DNA of 64,000 nucleotides from Geosiphon pyriformis (taxonomy: Eukaryota > Glomeromycota > Glomeromycetes > Archaeosporales > Geosiphonaceae). The stretch is taken from the NCBI GenBank assembly GCA_016748015.1, contig JAAOMT010000479.1, forward strand, positions 122,198 through 186,197. Reading direction: 5' to 3'. The notes below the pieces were generated by a model, which was not told where the DNA came from, did not search any database, and saw only the letters and a list, made by a program, of their open reading frames with translations. Of the stretch, positions 22,517 through 33,173 are shown in pieces. Both the position numbers and the translations under genes were made by a program. How positions within the stretch are numbered: the first letter of the stretch is position 1; each line of letters begins with the position of its first letter.

Positions 22517-23151
22517 TTAATATTGAACTTCATCAAAATCTTCATTCTGAATTAATTTCAATGCTTTTTTTTCTAGTATTGCTTGTTTGACTTTCTTTTT
22601 TATGTTTTTTACTTGTATATTGTTCATTTTTCCCCATTGGTTAATGGTTATGGTTTTTATGTCGGAGTGTAACAGTATTTCTGAATAGTTCTGAAATATG
22701 TTGTATAGTCGGTACATTGTTTTAATATGTAGTGTTGAATTTGTTTTTTTCCAATAAATTCTTCAATTTGTTGTATTATGTTCTGGTTAAATATTCTCTT
22801 AGATTTGTTGGTATACAACTCCTAAATATTCAACTTCCGACCTAACCAGTAATAGCAGTATGATATTGGAAGTTGTTCTGTCCATTGCTTCCAATTCTCT
22901 TTTGTAAGTTCTTTTGTTGGTGCCATAGCAGAAATTTTCCCAAAAGTGTTCTTTACTTTTTCTATTATGTTGTTTAACCAGTTTTTATCATTCTTTGGTA
23001 CTTGTTGATATAGTGTATTCTTTGTCTTTCTTTTGGTGTTTTGATAGCAAATTGTTTGGTTATTAATGATAATTTCTATGTCAAATGGTTGTTGACTTAA
23101 TGCTTGGAATAATTGCTGTACTATGGTGTGAATATGATCTGGTATTTCTAT
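22517..23151 (-). pseudogene. Element D post-integrase ORF (frameshifted)
   Basis: The C-terminal 66 codons are open and end EDFDEVQY. The N-terminal part (from the counterpart of the A/B/C start, where ATG has become ATA at 23,149-23,151) runs in another frame. It contains NWKQWTEQLPISYCYYWLGR and LYTNKSKRIF, matching the other copies. Confidence 0.65.
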
Positions 23152-23210
23152 TTTCTTGGTTGCTTTTGTTGCATATATTATGTTTTTATATATTCTCTAA
23201 TTGTTTGATT

Positions 23211-24590
23211 TTACATGTTTGGTCCAATGATTATGATTGGTTCCAGATCTCGTGGAATCTCATCTGGTTGGACTAGTATTTATTGTACTCCTAATTGTGG
23301 AATATTATTGGTGAATAGTGACACTATATAGTGATATGGTTTCAGTTGATCACCATATGCTGCTTTGGCTAAAATTTTGTTGTCTCATCTTAATTTATAA
23401 GCTTTATTTCTAAGAATTTCTTCAATGTGAAATGGTCCATCCCATTTGGAGTCAAATTTTCTACTCCATTGTTTTTCTGCTTTAGTACGATGTAGAAGTA
23501 CTTTGTCTCCAATCTTGAATTCAACTGGTTTGTTTGGTAATTGGTTATCATGTCTCTCTTTTTGTTTTTCTTGTGATTTTTTAATGTTATCAGCTGCTCT
23601 TCATCGCTTGTTTTCTAGAGTTTCCATCAAATCATATGTTTTTTTTAGCAATGTTTTCTGAAAATTGTCTTCAGTTATTGGTTCTGTTAGATAAGTGTTG
23701 ACTTCTATTTCAACTGGTAATATTGTTGTTCTACTATATACTAATTCAAATGGTGTTGCTTGTGTAGTGTCTTGCTTATTGTCTGATAAGCTAATAGTAT
23801 TGATAGTATAAACAAATCCCATTTATTCTGATTTTTTTGACTGATCTTGGTGATTGCTTCACACAATGTTTTGTTAAACCTCTCAACTAACTCATTTGTT
23901 TGTAGATGGTATAATAATAATAATGGTCTTTTGATTCCAAATTTCTGACTTAATTCTGCTAATGTTCTGTTTACAAAGTGAGTTCTTTGATCTGATAATA
24001 GTTCTTTTGGACATCTATGTCGACAAATTAAATCTTGATGAATGAATTCGGTAACGGATTCTGCATCTGCTCTTTAAATGGCTTTTGCTTCTGGCCATTT
24101 TGTGAGATAGTTCATAGCTACTGCAATATATCTGTTGCCTCTACTGGTGATTGTTAATAGTCCGACTAAGTTAATTCCAATGCGATCAAATAGTTGTTTC
24201 ACTTTAATTAGTCTTAATGGTTCACTGGGTCTTTTTTCTCCTCTTCTCTGACAAGCATCACAATTTTGAGCATATTGGATGATGTTTGGATACATTAATA
24301 GCCAATAGTATTTTTTTCTGGTTCTTTTTATGGTTGTTTCTTTATGAAAATGTCTTGCTGTTGGGTTTGAGTGTATGTTGAATAATATTGTCTCTTTCTC
24401 TGGTTCTGTGATTACTCTGATTGGTTGATCTGGATTTCTTCTGTTCTTTCAGTAAAGTATATTTTGATGGTTGATAAAATATTTTGATTGTTGTTTTATG
24501 TTGTTTTGTTCTTTTTGAGATAATTTCTCCTTAAACAATTGGGTATTTATATAATATTGGAGTTGTTAGTATTTTTGTATATTTATCTTT
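23211..24590 (-). pseudogene. Element D pol: integrase (broken)
   Basis: HHCC region near 24,240-24,400 (HFHKETT, CDACQRRGEKRPSEPLRL). The first catalytic Asp is changed (IGINLVGLL). The second (LLSDQRTHFVNRT) and the Glu (NELVERFNK) are kept. The C-terminal domain lies at 23,601-23,822, followed by the GAYKL-type region. Two frame changes separate the open pieces. Confidence 0.85.
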
Positions 24591-24621
24591 TGTTATATTT
24601 TTGGGTTGGAATGTTTTTTTT

Positions 24622-25122
24622 TTAGATTTGTTTTATTGACAACAGTCCATTGGCATTTCCATTGTCTTTTCCCTTTTTATAATATACTGTATAATTAAAT
24701 GGTAAAAGTTCTATTTTCCATCTGGCATAACAATTGTCTGCAAATTCTTGTTTTTGGATTGAAGTCATTCTTTTGTGATCAGTATACACTTTAAACTTTT
24801 GGCTCAAGTATTTTTTCAATTTAATAACAGCCCAATAGATAGCTAAGTGTTCTAGTGCTGGAGTTCTATAGTTCTTCTCAGCTGGACTTAAGCTTCTATT
24901 GGCATAAGCTATTGGATGTTCTCTTCTATTGGGTTCTTTCTGTAAAAGTACTGCTCCCAATACTTGACCTGATGCATCAGTGGTGATTATGAATGGTTTG
25001 CTGTGGTCTGGATACATCAATACTGGAGCTTAAATAAGCTTTCTTCTTAATGTATCAAAAGCTTCTTGTTGAGTTTCTGTCCATTGATACTTCACATTCT
25101 TTGTTTGGAGTTGATGTAATAG
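24622..25122 (-). pseudogene. Element D pol: RNase H
   Basis: Open over 132 codons (24,622-25,020). It has FIITTDASGQVLGAVLLQKE with the catalytic Asp intact, YANRSLSPAEKNYRTPALEH, and YTDHKRMTSIQKQEF. The Asp near the C-terminus is in NGNANGLLS (family NADALSR), changed to Asn. It ends with the IKQI tail before the integrase. Confidence 0.85.
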
Positions 25123-25940
25123 TTAAGCTATTATAGAAAAATTCTTAATGAAGTGGTAGTAGTATCTGGCAAATCCCAAAAACACTCTCAATTCTATAAG
25201 ATTATTTGGTACTGGAAAGTTCTTGACAATCTCAATTTTGTCTGGATTTGTTTTGATTCCATCTTTGCTCACCACATGTCCCAAAAACTTGAGTTCAATT
25301 TTTCCAAAGAAACATTTGGTTGCATTTAATTTCAGTCCAGCTCTTCTTAATCTTTCAAACACTTGTTGGAGATAATGCAGATAATCATCAAATGTTTTTG
25401 AGAACACATTGGTGTCATCTAAGTATACAACTACTGATTTCCATGTAATCCAGTATAGACAATTTCCATAAGTCATTGGAATGTTGCTAAAGCATTCATT
25501 AAGCCAAATAGCATGACTTCAAATTTGAAATTCTCTTCTCTTATTGTGAATGCAGTCTTTTTTTTGTCAGCTGGGTCTATGGCTACTTGTCAGTAACCAC
25601 TATCTAAATCCAGTGTCGAGAACCATTTATTTCCTCCAAAAGCATTGAACAGCTCTTGGATTTTGGGCATTGGATAGCTATCTCTTTTGGTTACTCCATT
25701 GAGTTTCTGGTAATCCACACAAAAGTGGATTTTTCCATTTTTTTTCCAGACTAGCACCATTGGTAATGACCATAGATTCATTGATGACTGAATTAACCTA
25801 TTGTCAAGCATCCAATTGATTTTTTGACAAATGATTTCATGGCTAGCTGGTGGTACTCTGTATGCTCTTTGCTTAATTGGCATTACATCTCCAGTCTTGA
25901 TCTGATGCTAGATGATGTTGGTTCAGCCAAATTCATTTTT
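25123..25940 (-). pseudogene. Element D pol: reverse transcriptase
   Basis: Two open pieces (25,590-25,883 and 25,123-25,476) are separated by a frameshift. Motifs are MPIKQRAYRVPPASHEIICQ, FCVDYQKLN, FSTLDLDSGY, MPFGLxN-like, and the intact catalytic box VVVYLDDTNVFSKTF. It continues with KCFFGKIELKFLGHVVS and the thumb region FPVPNNLIELR. Best RT of the four copies. Confidence 0.88.
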
Positions 25941-25988
25941 GCTAGCAAAGATGTTATTGAAATTGTTAAGTAACATCTTGAGTTGCAT

Positions 25989-27095
25989 CTATTGAAGTGG
26001 ATCTAAATTTCCCATGTTCATCTGTTCTAATTGTTCTGGTTGGAGCAGATAACATTCACTTCTTCCATAGATGGTTTGTGATGTAATGTCTACATATCCA
26101 CAAAGCTGTGGAAAATCCGGAACATGGTTTGGTGGTTGATCCTCAACTTGAGTGATTAAATATCTAATGATAGTTCCCTTTGGTATTTTAATGACTTTTC
26201 CAGTTGCAATATAGATGGGAATTTTGATGTTTTTGGGGCTTTTGGCTGATATGTAAAGATTAGTAAGTCTAATTTTTTCTGATTCACAAATAGTGGCTTT
26301 TGCTTCAAACAATTGAGCTTGATCCTTTACTTCTCTTTTTATGGCTAACATATACTGATCATATGATGGAATAGAGATTGATTGACAGGTTAAGATAATT
26401 TCTCCTTTGTTAATAATCTCTTCCTCTGCCATATTAACTGGTACGTCTATTTTACCTGTTGATCCAAATCCCTGTATCTTTTTAGCAGTAATCCTTAATT
26501 CTTCCCTGTTTTCCACTAACACTAATTGAGCTATTTTCACCAAAGATAGGAATATTGCCTGTGCTATCTTTTTGTTTAGATCTATGGTATATGCTTTTTC
26601 TGAATCATTTTGTAGCATAGCAATGATATTTTCTACATATCCTGTGTCAATTATTTCTCCTTTGATGTTTATCTCTTTTTTTGCTAAACTACTCCTAGAT
26701 GCTAATTGAATCATTGTTGTTGCTAGAATTTCCAGTGCTATTTTTAGATCAATACAAGTGCGCAAATGTGGTTCCAATTTGATGAGATTTTTCTCTGGAT
26801 ATCTCAGATCAAACTCTGCATCAGTATCATGTGCATGTTCTGACATGATACCTTCGCCATTATTGCTGAACCATTTAAGTTCCTGCTTTTTGAAAAGGTC
26901 AGGAAGTGCGATAAATGTTTTGGGGTTTGAATCAGAGTTTGAATTGTTGTCATTTTCATTGCTATTTGAAGCAGAGCTGGAATTGTTGTTTTCGTTATCA
27001 TCATTGTCAGAGTTTGAATTGGGATCAAAAGTTGATTCCAATTCCAATGTGCAGTTGCTCATTGGTTTGTTTTTTTCTGGGATCATGTAAATCAT
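25989..27095 (-). CDS. Element D pol segment: acidic spacer, dUTPase and linker (open 368-codon frame)
   Basis: The longest open frame in the window. Residues about 1-85 are an Asn/Asp/Ser-rich spacer ending KKQELKWFSNNGEG. Residues about 90-240 are a dUTPase with all five motifs: DAEFDLR, SRSSLAKK, EIIDTGYVEN, NKKIAQAIF and KIQGFGSTGK. The rest is a linker (IKIPIYIATGKVIKIPKG, YVDITSQTIYGRSECYLL) leading into the RT. It is part of a polyprotein, so the listed start is a frame boundary and not a true initiation site. dUTP hydrolysis during cDNA synthesis is the likely role. Confidence 0.85.
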   Translation of the reverse strand: MIYMIPEKNKPMSNCTLELESTFDPNSNSDNDDNENNNSSSASNSNENDNNSNSDSNPKTFIALPDLFKKQELKWFSNNGEGIMSEHAHDTDAEFDLRYPEKNLIKLEPHLRTCIDLKIALEILATTMIQLASRSSLAKKEINIKGEIIDTGYVENIIAMLQNDSEKAYTIDLNKKIAQAIFLSLVKIAQLVLVENREELRITAKKIQGFGSTGKIDVPVNMAEEEIINKGEIILTCQSISIPSYDQYMLAIKREVKDQAQLFEAKATICESEKIRLTNLYISAKSPKNIKIPIYIATGKVIKIPKGTIIRYLITQVEDQPPNHVPDFPQLCGYVDITSQTIYGRSECYLLQPEQLEQMNMGNLDPLQ

Positions 27096-27099
27096 GTGT

Positions 27100-27475
27100 G
27101 GTAGTGGATTGTAAATAAGATCACACTCATTGCAATATTAGAAGTCATATGGGATCAAACAGTGGTCACATAATCAGGTGTTTATTTCTTCCAAGCATTG
27201 TTTCTGCTCTTCTCTGGTGGATGCTAATTGCTGGTAATGTTCATGAAATTCTTCTGGGTTGTCCTCAATATTGCCAAAGATGTCAAAAGTTTGGACATAT
27301 TCAGATTCAGGAAGAGATAAAGAATTATTTTTAATCTTTAGTAGTTTGTTGGTTGTTGCACTTTCTGCTTTCACATATGCCATTCTTCATAGTTCATCTT
27401 TGTCATAGAAATATCCTTCCAATTGTTGCAATGCTCATTTTTAGGCATTGTTGATTAGTGTTCCTTTGTTTACCT
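27100..27475 (-). pseudogene. Element D pol: spacer between zinc domain and acidic tract
   Basis: Includes SLPESEYVQTFDIFGNIEDN, EFHEHYQQLASTREEQKQCL, then a short Cys cluster (CLIPYDF-stop-YCNECDLIYN) in which one Gln codon became TAA. Same frame as the dUTPase segment. Confidence 0.6.
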
Positions 27476-27755
27476 AATTGTTTATCAGTATGGTGTACTG
27501 GCATGTCTTATCACATGTTCTTCCATGCCCAGAAATGTTATTCCACATTCCTTCATCAGGTAAAATAGTTTCACATGTGAGACATGGTTGGTTATCCCAC
27601 TTTTCTTGTTGTTTCAGTTGTCCAAAGCACTTTATGATGCATGGGTGGCAGTAGAATCTTGTGGCCATGGAGTATTCTTCATCATCATCACAGCATGTGC
27701 CTATTGACAACAATTTTTTGTCACAATCGACACATTCCAATTTTGATTAACAATA
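27474..27755 (-). CDS. Element D pol: Cys-rich zinc-binding domain (open)
   Basis: Intact version of the domain: ECVDCDKKLLSIGTCC, FYCHPC, KCFGQL, CLTCETILPDEGMW, CDKTCQYTIL. It has five CxxC or CxxxC pairs over about 85 residues, suggesting two or three structural zinc sites. The position between retropepsin and dUTPase is constant in all copies. I know of no named domain with this pattern. Confidence 0.7.
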
Positions 27756-28079
27756 ATTGGATGGTGGTAATGAAGTGTAAGTGTATGAACTATAAGTGCT
27801 GTTGGTGAGAGTAGTTTCTTTTTTTTCTCCTTTCCCTTTTTCTTATTAGTTTCTTCCCACTTCCAGTTTGTTGGTTTGTCTTGGTTATTATCAGTTTCCC
27901 AGTTTTGGTCAGTATTCCAGGTAAGTTTTTTGTTTTCCTTCCCTTTTCCCTTGTTGTCCCAAGAAGTTATTAGTGGTAGCTTGTTGTGGTCTTCATCAGC
28001 TCAAGAGATTTAGTATGCTTCCCAAATAGGTTTCTCTTTTTCTTCTTTGAATTTGATAAGTGGAGCTGATGGTGTAGTG

Positions 28080-28501
28080 ATGGGTCTGAAATGACCACAC
28101 ATGGCTGGTACATGTGTGTGTCATCTGTTTTGGCTAAGCTGGAGCTCTTGGGTGTTTTAGTCAAGTGTTGTGTTGATTTTGAACAGCCAGTTATTACCTA
28201 CTAATGCTTAGTATTAAGTGGCTTCCATGACTAATATCTTAATTGGTACAGTGATATCATTAATTTTTATGAGCAAGTTATCTATTTCACCAATTGGAGT
28301 CTTAGTGGTCCTATTGGCTGTAATTATCTTTGCACTGGCAGCTTGATCAACTCGGTGATCTAATTGGTTCATGAACTGTCTTGTGATGATGCTGCCAGCT
28401 AATCCACTATCTAGAATCAGTTTAATAAACTGACCATCAATTTTGGCATCTGTGTATATTGCTATGATAGGTTTTTCCTCGAGTGTGGCTCCACTGAACA
28501 A
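28080..28501 (-). pseudogene. Element D retropepsin
   Basis: Open over 95 codons with LILDSGLAGSIITRQF (active-site DSG intact), AKIITANRTTKTPIGEIDN and KILVMEAT. It then reaches two stops before the second lobe NNWLFKINTTLD. It would process the Gag-Pol polyprotein. An Asp/Glu/Lys-rich linker follows to the zinc domain. Confidence 0.8.
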
Positions 28502-30076
28502 AGAGATTTCTGTTGGTTCCTCAATTTCGAAAGAAAATATAACTACTAGAAACTCATATTTTATGACAGTGGCTGGCGGAATATTGGTAAGTGATTGCTT
28601 CTGTTTGGGTTTCTGAGTGTTGGATGCGGCATCTTCTGTGGTAATCAGAAGACTTAAATAGTTTTGGGAACTTGGGTTTTGAGTATATTCAGTTTCTGAA
28701 CTCCACTGTCATGATCTTGATGGCTGGTTAGATAAACTGGAGATCAGTTAGTGAACAACTATTGCCAATCTCCAGTTTTGAGTGACTTTTGATTTAGAGT
28801 TTCCTAATGTTATTTGAGCTGAGTTTAATAGCAGTGTTTGAATTGTGAGTGTTTGATAAATTATTTGTGGCTGTAGTAGTTAATATATTATTGGTGGCTG
28901 TGGTTGATAAACTGAAGGTTGATATACAGGTGGTTGATATATTGGCAGTTGTATCATTGGCAGGTAAGTTGATTAATATGGTGCTGAGTTGGATTAATAA
29001 CTCAGAGTTGGGAACCGGTGATCAGGGTTTTGATATTGATTTCCCGATTGTTGGTTATTATTATAAAATCAGCAGTTGGCTCTAATATGGTCTTGTTTAC
29101 TACAATTATGATAGACACACATTTTTTGTTGCCATGGCTGATTTGATGATAATAAACGTAACTGATTTTGGAAATGATTCATGTTTTCTGAATTATTGCA
29201 TCATTGTAGTGATTGATAAATTGCATGATTGTCAGCTAAGTATCCTTCTAATTTCTGATTAATTGAATTACTGAATTGTTTTAATTTGAAATCCAATTCA
29301 GATGATCCATTCATCACTAGATTAACGGCTTGGGCATGGCTTGCTTTAAATTCTGCTGATTTGAAATTTCTGGCATTTGTAACTGTGTTTTGGAGAGTTT
29401 GTGGGTGTATTGGGCATATGCATTGAAGTAGGCTACTACACAGTCCACAGATAAACTGATTTAAAATCTGAGGCACTGTAAAATAGTCAGCTTGAATTGC
29501 TTGGATTTGGCATAAATTTTTATGGAAATGTCCCAAGTAAGTGGTAACTGCTTCAGTTTCTCCCTGTTTAATTGTGGTAAAAGTGTTGGCTAAGTGATTA
29601 ATGTTGTTATTATTACTGAAATATTCCAGGAATGCAGTTTTGAATTTCTGGAATGTTTGAGGTTTAACGGCTAAACTCTGATACCATGAATTGGTGGTAT
29701 CTTGTAGAAAATAGAGAATTGCTTGAAGGGCTCTGTCATTGTTCCATCCATTGGCTGCAATGGCTTTTTCCACATTGTTAAGCCATACTTGGGTGTTATC
29801 CTCTTCACCAGTAAATTTCTCAATTTTGGCGATTAGAGCATAAGCCATTGGTTGTTGTTGTGATTGCTGCTGGATTTGTTGAGATAGTGGTTGTGGCTGT
29901 TGTTGTTATTCAGCATTTGGTGGTACTGATAGTGAATTAATCACAATTACTGGAGGTAAGTGTTGTTGATTATTAATATTGGGTTTTCACTTGTTCTGAT
30001 TGTACTGCATTTGAAAATTTGGAGTTTCAATTTCCAGATTTTTTAAAGTTAGATTTTGCTGAGTTTGAAAGTTTGG
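28502..30076 (-). pseudogene. Element D gag, C-terminal part
   Basis: The capsid domain is open for 215 codons (29,201-29,848): KIEKFTGEEDNTQVWLNNVE, AILYFLQDTTNSWYQSL, FKTAFLEYFSNNNN, TYLGHFHKNLCQIQAI and NSINQKLEGYLADN. This is a Retrotrans_gag-type fold. The knuckle near 29,090 has its first Cys changed to Tyr (YHNCSKQDHIRANC). A Gln/Pro-rich segment precedes the capsid. The N-terminal part continues right of element C at 39,798. Confidence 0.82.
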
Positions 30077-30536
30077 TATTACAGATGACAATTTCTGGTG
30101 TTGAATTAAATATGAACCTGTAACTTGGTATTCAAAGCTATTCTCATTGTTGATAATCTGAAGGTTTGGTATCTGAAGGTTTTGAGATAACAAATAGTTA
30201 TTTATTAGATAATTGTAATTTGGAAAGTGGCTTAGATTAAATCTAAAACTAAGAGGTTTGTCTTTTTAGCTTCTAATCCTGCTGCTATATATACATAATT
30301 AAGATTCTTCAATTTCTTGATTCTTTACGACAGGAATTCTGGAATTCCTGGAATCCTGCAATTCTTTTGAGAGGAATTCTAGAATTCTGCAATTCTGCAA
30401 TTCCTTGTCAGGGAATCCTGAAATTCCTGGAATCCTGCAATTCCTGAGAAAAATCCTGGAATTCCACATTTACTATGTCTACTTCTGATTGGCTAATAAT
30501 CATACTAATATATTTCCTATATTTCTATGAGTAACA
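30077..30536 (-). repeat. 3' LTR of element C (internally deleted)
   Basis: TATTAC to GTAACA. About 436 bp present in the 5' LTR are missing, apparently deleted between two GGTTTTG/GGTTTG repeats. U3 (30,300-30,475) holds the GGAATTCC/GCAATTCC repeat cluster. The TATA box is near 30,286-30,294. Confidence 0.88.
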
Positions 30537-30549
30537 TTATTCCCTCCTT
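30537..30549 (-). other. Polypurine tract of element C
   Basis: AAAAGGAGGGAATAA on the element strand, the best preserved polypurine tract in the window, directly before the LTR. Confidence 0.8.
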
Positions 30550-31179
30550 TTAATATTGAGCTCTGTCGAAATCCAACTCATTTAATTTCCTCTCTTAAAG
30601 TATTTTCTGGATTTCATTTTCGAGAATTACTTGTGTTATTTGGGTCTGTAATTTTTCGAATTGAGCATTGGTGATCTTTCCCAATTGATTACTGGTAACC
30701 ATATCCATTGTTTTGTTGAGTAATATTTCTGGTCTATCTTGAAATACTGTGTGTATTTGGTATATAGCTTGGGCCTGTGTGGATAAGTTATTCTTTCTCA
30801 CAAAATATTCTAATTGTTGTAGTATTTTTTTGTCGAATAATCGCTTTGTTTTATCTGTATATAAGTTCTGGATATTTACGTGTTGTCCCAAGTAAAAATA
30901 ACAATAGTTTCGTGGAAATTGTTGTATCTATCAATTTCAAGTTTTTTTAGTCAACTCTTGATATAGTAACTTTTTTGTCAACTCTCTTATTGCTAATTTT
31001 ACTTTTGCCATGATTTTGTCCATAGTATTTTTAGTTTTTTTCTGTGTTCTGGGTTGTAATGTCTTTCTAGTATTTTGATATTAAATGGTTTGTTGATTGA
31101 TTGTAATTTCCATTTCCTGGTGTTAGATCAATTGAAAGAGTTGTTGTGCTAGTGAGTGAATGTTGTCTGTAATTTCCAT
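30550..31179 (-). pseudogene. Element C post-integrase ORF
   Basis: Starts MEITDNIHSLAQQLFQLI at CAT 31,177-31,179 and ends FDRAQY-stop; 210 codons in a single frame. The C-terminal 98 codons (30,595-30,891) are open: GQHVNIQNLYTDKTKRLFDK, LEYFVRKN, QLGKITNAQFEKLQ. The pol stop lies 54 bp upstream. It is a candidate accessory protein of the element and does not resemble an envelope. Confidence 0.7.
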
Positions 31180-31233
31180 TTTTCTGATATTTTCTGTCGT
31201 GTCTATCATGTCTTTATATATTCTTTTGATGAA

Positions 31234-32544
31234 TCAATTTGACATGTTGTTGTCAATAATAATGATTGGTTTCAGATCTTGTGGAATCTGATCTGGTTGG
31301 ACTAATATTTTCTGTACTTTTAATTGTGGAATATTACTGGTGGATGATGGTATGGTGTTGTAGTATGGTTTTAGTCGATCTCTATGTGCTGCTTTGGTTA
31401 AGATTTTGTTGTTCAGTCTTAATTTGTAAGCTTTATTTCCTAGAATTTCTTCTATGTAAAATGGTCTATCCTATTTGGGATCAAATTTTCCACTTCATTG
31501 TTTTTCTGCTTTGGTACAATATAAGAGTACTTTGTCTCCAATCTTGAATTCAACTGGTTTGTTTGATAGTTGATTATTATGTCTTTTTTTCTGTTTCTCT
31601 TGTGACTTTTGTATGTTATCAGCTGTTTTTCTTCGTTTGTTTTCCAATGTTTCTATTAAGTCATATGTTCTTCTTAACAATGTTTCTTGGAAATTTTTTT
31701 CTGTTATTGGTTCAGTTAGATATGTGTTGACCTTTATCTCTACTGGTAATGTTGCTGTTCTACCATATAGTAATTCAAATGGTGTTGTTTGTGTAGTGTC
31801 TTGCTTCATTGTTCAATAAGCAAATAGTACTGATGGTATCAACACATCCTAATTGTTCTGGTTTTCTTGGCTGAGCTTAGCTATTGCTTCACACAATGTT
31901 CTGTTGAATTTTTCAACTAATCTGTTGGTTTGTGGATGGTATGGTGATAATAGTGGTCTCTTAATTCCAAATCTTTGGCTCAATTCTGTTAATGTTTTGT
32001 TCACAAAATGAGTTCCTTAGTCTGATAATAATTTTTTTTGACATCTGTATTGACAAATTAAATTTTGATGAATGAATTTGGCAACAGATTCTGCATCTGC
32101 TCTTTGAATTGCTCTCACCTCTAGCCATTTTGTAAGATAGTCCATGGCTACTGCTATGTACCTGTTTTTTCTTCTGGTGATTGTTAATGATTTGACTAGA
32201 TCAATTTCAATACAGTCGAATGATTGTTCCACTTTGATTGGTCTTAATAGTTTACTGGATTTTGTTTCTCCTCTTTGCTAACAAGCATTACAATTTTGAA
32301 CATATTAGATGATATCTGGATATATTGATGGCCAATAGTATTTTTTTCTGGTTTTTTCTATGGTTGCTTCTTTGTGAAAGTGTCTTGCTATTGGATTTAA
32401 GTGCATATTGAATAATATTGTTTCTTTTTCTGACTCTGTAATTACTTTGGTTGGTTGCTCTAGCTTTCTTCTATTTTTCTGATACAGTATATTTTGGTGA
32501 GTAATAAAATATTTTGATTGTTGTTTGATACTCTTTCGTTCCAT
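31234..32544 (-). pseudogene. Element C pol: integrase
   Basis: HHCC (HLNPIARHFHKEATIEKT, CNACQQRG). The core has the first Asp intact (IEIDLVKSL), AMDYLTKW, the second Asp at LLSD followed by stop-GTHFVN, and Glu at NRLVEKFNR. The C-terminal domain (31,495-31,809) is open. One frameshift (32,545-32,666) separates it from RNase H; that spot contains an extra TTTTTGTTATATTTTCG-like insert. Confidence 0.88.
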
Positions 32545-32666
32545 TTAAGATAAATTCTCCTTGAACTGTTGAGTGTTTATATAATGTAGCAGTTGTTGAT
32601 ATTTTTGTATGTTCATTTTTTGTTATATTTTCGTTGGTATTGTTATATTTTTGGGTTGAAATGTTC

Positions 32667-33173
32667 TTAGATTTGTCTCATTTGCGACAAACTGTCAGCA
32701 TTTCCATTGTCTTTTCCCTTTTTATAATGTATAGTATAATTATATGGTACGAGTGCCATTTTCCATCTTGACTGTCTTCCATTTCCAAATTCTTGTTTTT
32801 GAAATGATGTTAATTCTTTGTGATCTGTGTATACTTCAAACTTCTGGCTCAAGTATTTTTTCCATTTCATGACTGCCCAGTATATCGCTAAGTGTTCTTG
32901 TTCCAGTGTTTCATAGTTTTTTTTGGCTGGTATTAAACTTCTGCTGGCATATGCTACTGGATGTTCCCTGCCGTCTGGTTTTTTCTGAGATAGTATTGCT
33001 CCCAATGCTTGGCTGGATGCATTGGTGGTGATGATAAATAGTTTGCTGTAATCTGGATAGATCAGTACTGGAGCTTGAATGAGCTTTCTTTTCAGAATAT
33101 CAAAAGCTTCTTGTTGACTTTCTGTCCATTCATATTTTGTATTCTTGGTTTGCAGCTGGTTGAGTGGCTGCAC
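32667..33173 (-). CDS. Element C pol: RNase H (open 168-codon piece)
   Basis: Includes the RT connection (QPLNQLQTKNTKYEWTESQQ) and RNase H: FIITTNASSQALGAILSQKK with catalytic Asp to Asn, YASRSLIPAKKNYETLEQEH, YTDHKELTSFQKQEF, and KKGKDNGNADSLS with the C-terminal Asp kept. Same frame as the RT. Confidence 0.85.
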   Translation of the reverse strand: MQPLNQLQTKNTKYEWTESQQEAFDILKRKLIQAPVLIYPDYSKLFIITTNASSQALGAILSQKKPDGREHPVAYASRSLIPAKKNYETLEQEHLAIYWAVMKWKKYLSQKFEVYTDHKELTSFQKQEFGNGRQSRWKMALVPYNYTIHYKKGKDNGNADSLSQMRQI

